DNA from: JAEUIZ01 sp046155605
Lineage (GTDB): Bacteria > Planctomycetota > Phycisphaerae > Phycisphaerales > UBA1924
Assembly: GCA_046155605.1 (NCBI GenBank)
Contig: JBJXFQ010000144.1
Coordinates: 1-9,369, forward strand
DNA length: 9,369 nucleotides
Direction: 5' to 3'
The notes beneath the pieces were generated by a model that worked only from the letters and a program-made list of their open reading frames with translations, did no database searches and was not told where the DNA came from. Below are positions 5,694-9,369 of the stretch, one piece after another (positions within the stretch are counted from its first letter, which is position 1; every line of letters begins with the position of its first letter). The translations under genes and the position numbers were made by a program.

Positions 5694-6773
5694 CTACCTC
5701 ATCACCGCGTCCATCTGCTTCTGCTGTGCCGCCGTCGCACCCTCCACCGGCACGTCCTTCAACAACGCGTCGATGATCCCATCCGTGGTCACCTGGTCCG
5801 CCTCGGCGTTGAAGTTCGTCATGATCCGATGCCGCAGCACCGGCCGCGCCACCGCCTTGATGTGCTCGGGCGTCACATGCGTCCCGCCCGTCAAGAGCGC
5901 CCGCGCCTTCGCCGACAACACCATGTACTCGCTCGCCCGAGGCCCCGCCCCCCACCCCACATAATCCTGCACCATCTGCGGCCTCTTCAGCCCCCCGTCC
6001 ATCGCCTCCTTGATCCGCGTCGCCCGCACCAGCCGCAGCGCATAGCGGATCACATGGTCCGCAACTGGCATCTGCCGCACCAACTCCTGAATCTTCACGA
6101 TCTCCGCGTTGCTCAGCACCGCGTTCATCTTCACGTCCCGCTTCGTCGTCGAGCGCTTCACGATCTCCAGTTCCTGCTCCGCATCCGGGTAACTGATCTG
6201 GATCATGAACATGAACCGGTCCAACTGCGCCTCCGGCAGCGGATACGTCCCCTCCTGCTCGATCGGGTTCTGCGTCGCCAGCACAAAGAACGGCTGCGGC
6301 AAGTGGTGCTGCACGCCACCGATCGTCACCTGATGCTCCTGCATCGCCTCGAGCAGCGCCGCCTGCGTCTTGGGCGGCGTCCGGTTGATCTCGTCCGCCA
6401 GGATCACGTTCGAGAACACCGGGCCCTTCACAAACCGCAACTCCCGCGTCCCCGTCGCCTTGTCCTCCTCGATCACCTCCGTCCCCGTGATGTCGCTTGG
6501 CATCAGGTCCGGCGTGAACTGGATCCGTGAGAATCCCAGGCTCAGCGTCCGCGCGATCGTCGAGATCAGCAGCGTCTTCGCCAGTCCCGGCACGCCCACC
6601 ACCAGCCCGTGCCCCCGGCAGAGGATGCACATCAGCACCTGATCTACCACCTCGTCCTGACCCACGATCACCTTGTGGATCTCCGCCTTCACCCGCCGAT
6701 ACGCCTCCCGAACCTGCTCCATCGCCTGATCCGGCGTCACCCCACCGATCGTCCCTGATTGTGCCTCGGCCAT
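5694..6773 (-). CDS. MoxR-family AAA+ ATPase
   Basis: The 359-residue protein is a MoxR-type AAA+ ATPase, a cytosolic chaperone-like enzyme that usually helps assemble or activate partner proteins, often together with von Willebrand factor A domain proteins. After an N-terminal helix and the family signature VIVGQDEVV (35-43) it has Walker A GVPGLAKT (60-67), Walker B VILADEINR (123-131, D127-E128), sensor 1 ATQNP (166-170), the TYPLPEAQLDRF segment with the arginine-finger region (R186), and a C-terminal lid domain. Length is normal. The start at 6773 is supported by GGAG six bases upstream on the minus strand. The usual followers (DUF58 and VWA genes) are missing: the gene ends facing the hairpin-rich spacer. 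The gene before it encodes a secreted protein 101 bases away and may share its transcript. The particular substrate is unknown. Confidence 0.93.
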   Translation of the reverse strand: MAEAQSGTIGGVTPDQAMEQVREAYRRVKAEIHKVIVGQDEVVDQVLMCILCRGHGLVVGVPGLAKTLLISTIARTLSLGFSRIQFTPDLMPSDITGTEVIEEDKATGTRELRFVKGPVFSNVILADEINRTPPKTQAALLEAMQEHQVTIGGVQHHLPQPFFVLATQNPIEQEGTYPLPEAQLDRFMFMIQISYPDAEQELEIVKRSTTKRDVKMNAVLSNAEIVKIQELVRQMPVADHVIRYALRLVRATRIKEAMDGGLKRPQMVQDYVGWGAGPRASEYMVLSAKARALLTGGTHVTPEHIKAVARPVLRHRIMTNFNAEADQVTTDGIIDALLKDVPVEGATAAQQKQMDAVMR

Positions 6774-6779
6774 GGTGGT

Positions 6780-6783
6780 CTCC
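6780..6783 (-). promoter_or_regulatory. Ribosome binding site of the MoxR gene
   Basis: On the minus strand GGAG stands six bases before ATG 6773. It decides this start over the longer open frame that continues upstream to 6980. Confidence 0.65.
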
Positions 6784-6874
6784 AGTTGGCTCGCGCCGGC
6801 AAAGGGTACCACGCGCCATCCACCATGTCGCACCAACGCCGCCGACATGTTGGCCAACCGCGGCCAGCGCCACA

Positions 6875-7402
6875 TCACCCCGGCAGCCGCGCGACCTCCT
6901 CCCACCTCACCGCCGAGCCTTTCAACCCCATTCGCCCCTCCTCGATCACCACCGGCTTCTTCGCCGCGGGGACCACCCACAGCCCAAACGGCGTCGTCGC
7001 CACCCCGCCGCCATCCGGCCCGGACGTCTGGAACGTCGATGCCATGAATCGCACCACCACCGCGTCCCCGCGATCCTCCACCGACACCGCTTCCTCCCCG
7101 TCATGGTTCGTGCGCGCGCCCGCGAATCGTCCCACCACCATGCAGCGCTCAAAGTCGATCTTCGGTGCCGCGTGCCGCCGCATCGCTCCTTCGCCATCGG
7201 CCCCGGTGTGCGCCGCCCAGACCTTCCTCCACGCCGCCTCATCCCGAGCCATCACAAACCCCGCCATGTGCTTCGATTCGTGCCCCACCCACTGCACCAG
7301 CGGCGGCCGTGCTGCGCCGATCCCTCCCGCTTGCTGCTGCGCCACGACCGCCCCGGCCATCAGCACGATGCCCACGCCCATCCATCGCCATGCGCTGACC
7401 AT
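6875..7402 (-). CDS. Secreted protein with possible PrcB-like domain
   Basis: The 175-residue product begins with a clear signal peptide: MVSAWRW, a hydrophobic core GVGIVLMAGAVVA, and a probable cut after VVA at about residue 21. The mature part contains a run like that of PrcB C-terminal-type domains: VMARDEAAWRKVWAAH, then PKIDFERCMVVGRFAGA, a strand pair with VSVEDRGDAVVVRF, and TTPFGLWVVPAAKKPVVIEE. The match in order and spacing is my recollection of the family, so the domain call is tentative; the export prediction is firmer. In known cases PrcB-type proteins stabilise or assist a surface protease. The start at 7402 is fixed by GGAGG six bases upstream (7409-7413), ahead of an open frame that extends 13 codons further. 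The MoxR gene follows on the same strand. One Cys remains in the mature chain. Confidence 0.8.
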   Translation of the reverse strand: MVSAWRWMGVGIVLMAGAVVAQQQAGGIGAARPPLVQWVGHESKHMAGFVMARDEAAWRKVWAAHTGADGEGAMRRHAAPKIDFERCMVVGRFAGARTNHDGEEAVSVEDRGDAVVVRFMASTFQTSGPDGGGVATTPFGLWVVPAAKKPVVIEEGRMGLKGSAVRWEEVARLPG

Positions 7403-7408
7403 TGATCG

Positions 7409-7413
7409 CCTCC
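7409..7413 (-). promoter_or_regulatory. Ribosome binding site of the secreted-protein gene
   Basis: GGAGG on the minus strand with a six-base spacer to ATG 7402. This is the best Shine-Dalgarno in the window and selects this start. Confidence 0.75.
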
Positions 7414-7511
7414 GTTCCTGTTGCCGGGTTGGCTCCGGCATTGCTCGCCAAGTGGCACGCGCGCCGCGTCCACGCGCCCGACTCTACCCCCGCGCGCGCC
7501 TCGCTTGGCCT

Positions 7512-7529
7512 CGTTACACCCGTGTGACG
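7512..7529. promoter_or_regulatory. Imperfect palindrome in the divergent intergenic region, candidate operator
   Basis: CGTTACACCCGTGTGACG has seven of nine symmetric pairs (GT-ACAC against GTGT-AC). It lies between the two divergent genes, 38 bases upstream of the proposed -35 of the OPT gene, a position suited to a transcription factor. The rest of 7403-7566 is GC-rich and shows no other signal I can support. Confidence 0.3.
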
Positions 7530-7566
7530 CCCACAGCCACCCCTGCGAAGCCCCTTTCACTCCGCC

Positions 7567-7595
7567 GTGACGCCCCGTGCCAAATCGTGTATCCT
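7567..7595 (+). promoter_or_regulatory. Candidate sigma-70 promoter of the OPT transporter gene
   Basis: GTGACG (7567-7572) and TATCCT (7590-7595) have a 17-base spacer and match the consensus at four of six positions each. The predicted start near 7602 would give a leader of about 29 bases containing the ribosome binding site at 7621-7625. Confidence 0.4.
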
Positions 7596-7620
7596 CCCGC
7601 GTCCGTCACCCCGGACTTTC

Positions 7621-7625
7621 GAGGA
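7621..7625 (+). promoter_or_regulatory. Ribosome binding site of the OPT gene
   Basis: GAGGA with a five-base spacer to ATG 7631. It confirms the start of the transporter frame and excludes the overlapping open frames in this area. Confidence 0.6.
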
Positions 7626-7630
7626 CCGCC

Positions 7631-9369
7631 ATGGCCATTCCCACCCTCACAGACGAACAGATCCAAACCTGGTCCCGCGAAGAAAAAGACCGCTGGTGGC
7701 TCGCCAACGTCTTCCGCGGCGACATGCCCCAACTCACCATCCGCTCCGCCATCACCGGCTTCTTCCTCGGGGGAATCCTCTCTGCCACCAACCTCTACGT
7801 TGGCGCCAAGACCGGCTGGACTCTGGGCGTCGGCCTGACCTCCGTCATTCTCGCCTTCGTCATGTTCAAGATCTTTTCCCGCATGGGCGCGAGGGACATG
7901 ACCATCCTCGAAAACAATGCGATGCAGTCCATCGCGACGGCCGCCGGCTACATGACCGGCCCGCTCATCTCCGGCATGGCCGCCTACATGTGGGTTCAGA
8001 ATGAACTCCTGCCCTGGTGGCAGATGCTCCTTTTCAACGTCGTCCTCTCCATCCTCGGCGTCCTCGTCGCCTTCCCGATGAAGCGGCGCTTCATCAACGA
8101 TGAGCAGCAACCCTTCCCCGAGGGCCGCGCCTGCGGCGTCGTCCTCGACACGCTCTACTCATCCGCCGCCGCCGTGGGAATCTTCAAGGCCAAGTGCCTC
8201 GCCTTCGCCGCGGCCATCGCCGGCTTCATCCAGTTCGTCTCCGGCGAGGCGTACTTCAAGGCCATCCGCGCCGTGTTCCTGTGGATCGGCCAAGGCGGCC
8301 GTTGGCCTGACTTCCTCAAAGCCAATAAGGAAACACTCGACAAAACCTGGCACCTCCCGCACAACCTCGACGGCTGGTATTACTGGATGGTCGCCAAGGG
8401 CTGGGTCCCGCTCCCGCGCCTCGCTAACGTCGATATCCGCCAGCTCGCCCTCTCTCCCGCGCTCGACCTCGCCATGATCGGCGCCGGCGGCCTCATGGGC
8501 ATCCGCGCCGCCATCAGCATGATGATCGGCATGCTCGTCAACTTCGTCGTCATCGTCCCCATCATGATCTCCATGGGTGAACTCAAACCCCGTTCCGCTT
8601 CCGTCGAGGCCGGAACAGCCATCTTCGGACGCGCCTGGATTCTCAACAACTGGGCCCTCTGGTGGGGCATTGTCATCATGGTCGTCGCCTCCATGGTCGC
8701 CCTCTTTGCCAAGCCCAAGGTCTTCATCGAGGCCTTCAAGATTCTCGGCGGCAAGAAAAAAGACCCCGGCTCCGACGTCCTCGGCCACATCGAGGTCCCG
8801 CTGTGGATCTCCTGGGTGGGCGTCCCCATCGTCGGCGCCATCGGCGTCTTCATGGCCCACGAATGGTTCGGCGTCTCCTGGGTGCTCGGCGCGATCGCCA
8901 TCCCGCTCATCATCGTCCTCACACTCATCGCCGCCAGCAGCACCGGAATGACCGGCATCACCCCCGTCGGCTCGCTCTCCAAAATCCCGCAGTTCCTCTT
9001 CGGCGCCCTCGCCCCCAAGCACCCGCCCACCAACCTCATGACCGGCGTCATGTGCGTCGAAGTCGCCAGCAACGCCAGCAACCTCCTCATGGACATCAAG
9101 CCCGGCTACATGCTCGGCGGCAAACCCCGCCATCAGGCCTGGGGCCACACCATCGGCATCCTCGCCGGTTCCCTCGCCTCAACCCCGCTCTTCTACGTCC
9201 TCTTCCTCTCGACCTACAAGAAGGGCGACAGCGTCCAGGCCGCGATGGCACCCGAAGGCGGCCAGTTCGGCTTCCCCTCCGCCATCCAGTGGAAGGGCGT
9301 CAGCGATCTCGTCACCTCCATTTTCGGCGGCCCCACCAAGGGCGTCCTGCTCACCAACTCCATCATCAC
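7631..9369 (+). CDS. OPT-family oligopeptide transporter (3' end outside window)
   Basis: The frame is open from ATG 7631 to the end of the window, giving 579 residues. It is a polytopic inner-membrane protein of the OPT family, secondary transporters that take up oligopeptides or metal-chelate compounds, usually with protons. Family marks are the first helix segment with GGILSATNLYVGAKTGWT (47-64), the following ENNAMQSIATAAG (94-106), the repeat of hydrophobic helices through the middle, and M487-D-I-K-P-G-Y-M-L-G-G-K-P-R-H-Q502, the loop typical of OPT proteins (consensus like QDLKTGYLLGATPRKQ). A Trp/Lys-rich soluble loop lies at about 218-260 and a second, with GGKKKD, near 376. Bacterial members are commonly 600-700 residues, so perhaps the last one or two helices are missing here. 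GAGGA before the ATG supports the start. The substrate cannot be told. Confidence 0.9.
   Translation, partial: MAIPTLTDEQIQTWSREEKDRWWLANVFRGDMPQLTIRSAITGFFLGGILSATNLYVGAKTGWTLGVGLTSVILAFVMFKIFSRMGARDMTILENNAMQSIATAAGYMTGPLISGMAAYMWVQNELLPWWQMLLFNVVLSILGVLVAFPMKRRFINDEQQPFPEGRACGVVLDTLYSSAAAVGIFKAKCLAFAAAIAGFIQFVSGEAYFKAIRAVFLWIGQGGRWPDFLKANKETLDKTWHLPHNLDGWYYWMVAKGWVPLPRLANVDIRQLALSPALDLAMIGAGGLMGIRAAISMMIGMLVNFVVIVPIMISMGELKPRSASVEAGTAIFGRAWILNNWALWWGIVIMVVASMVALFAKPKVFIEAFKILGGKKKDPGSDVLGHIEVPLWISWVGVPIVGAIGVFMAHEWFGVSWVLGAIAIPLIIVLTLIAASSTGMTGITPVGSLSKIPQFLFGALAPKHPPTNLMTGVMCVEVASNASNLLMDIKPGYMLGGKPRHQAWGHTIGILAGSLASTPLFYVLFLSTYKKGDSVQAAMAPEGGQFGFPSAIQWKGVSDLVTSIFGGPTKGVLLTNSII

Noticed and set aside
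5386..5964. Plus-strand frame through the convergent spacer into the MoxR gene
   Set aside because: It crosses all hairpins and the end of the MoxR gene on the other strand; codon use does not match plus-strand genes.
5584..6873. Long minus-strand frame overlapping the MoxR gene
   Set aside because: It is a frame shadow of the MoxR coding sequence; the Gly/Asp-rich product has no recognisable motif while the other frame has all AAA+ motifs.
7567..8004. Plus-strand frame starting before the OPT gene
   Set aside because: Overlaps the OPT frame, which has a ribosome binding site and family motifs; the product is His/Arg-rich without features.
8159..9148. Minus-strand frame of 329 codons across the OPT gene
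   Set aside because: Antisense to a multi-helix transporter; the acidic Asp/Glu/Gly-rich product is what complementing C-ending hydrophobic codons gives.

Overview
The window reads as chromosomal DNA of a high-GC planctomycete, most likely of the class Phycisphaerae. The main clue is the truncated C-terminus at the left edge, a dockerin-like tail of the FAAG / NCD..TTPP..NVNDF type ending in GC-plus-few-residues that is typical of exported Phycisphaerae proteins. The rest is housekeeping and transport genes; I see no tRNA, rRNA, CRISPR array, insertion sequence or prophage.

Layout, left to right: (1) 1-131 +, C-terminal end of a dockerin-tailed exported protein. (2) 251-1315 +, pdxA of vitamin B6 synthesis. 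(3) 1405-4207 +, a ferrous-iron uptake locus. A promoter whose -35 region lies inside a perfect 19-bp palindrome (Fur- or DtxR-type geometry) precedes feoA, then feoB, then a small one-helix membrane protein. (4) 4242-5414 +, a GT-B family-4-like glycosyltransferase. (5) 5415-5693, a 279-bp spacer between convergent genes packed with hairpins. (6) 5694-6773 -, a MoxR-family AAA+ ATPase, preceded on the same strand by 6875-7402 -, a secreted protein with a possible PrcB-like domain. (7) 7403-7630, a divergent intergenic region with a likely promoter. (8) 7631-9369 +, an OPT-family transporter running off the right edge.

FeoA and FeoB should act together: FeoB is a GTPase-gated Fe(II) permease and FeoA its cytosolic SH3-like partner. 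The small downstream membrane protein sits where other phyla encode Feo accessory proteins. The palindrome over the promoter suggests metal-responsive repression. The MoxR ATPase and its secreted neighbour may share a transcript. PdxA, the glycosyltransferase and OPT have no obvious functional link to them.

The most interesting points are the palindromic operator on the feo promoter; a 35-residue Ser/Pro-rich, pyrimidine-only-like insertion inside the FeoB G domain; a cysteine-rich FeoA; the hairpin cluster between the convergent genes; and a strong strand-linked codon bias (plus-strand genes end codons in C, minus-strand genes in G). Nothing here amounts to a clearly new multi-gene system.
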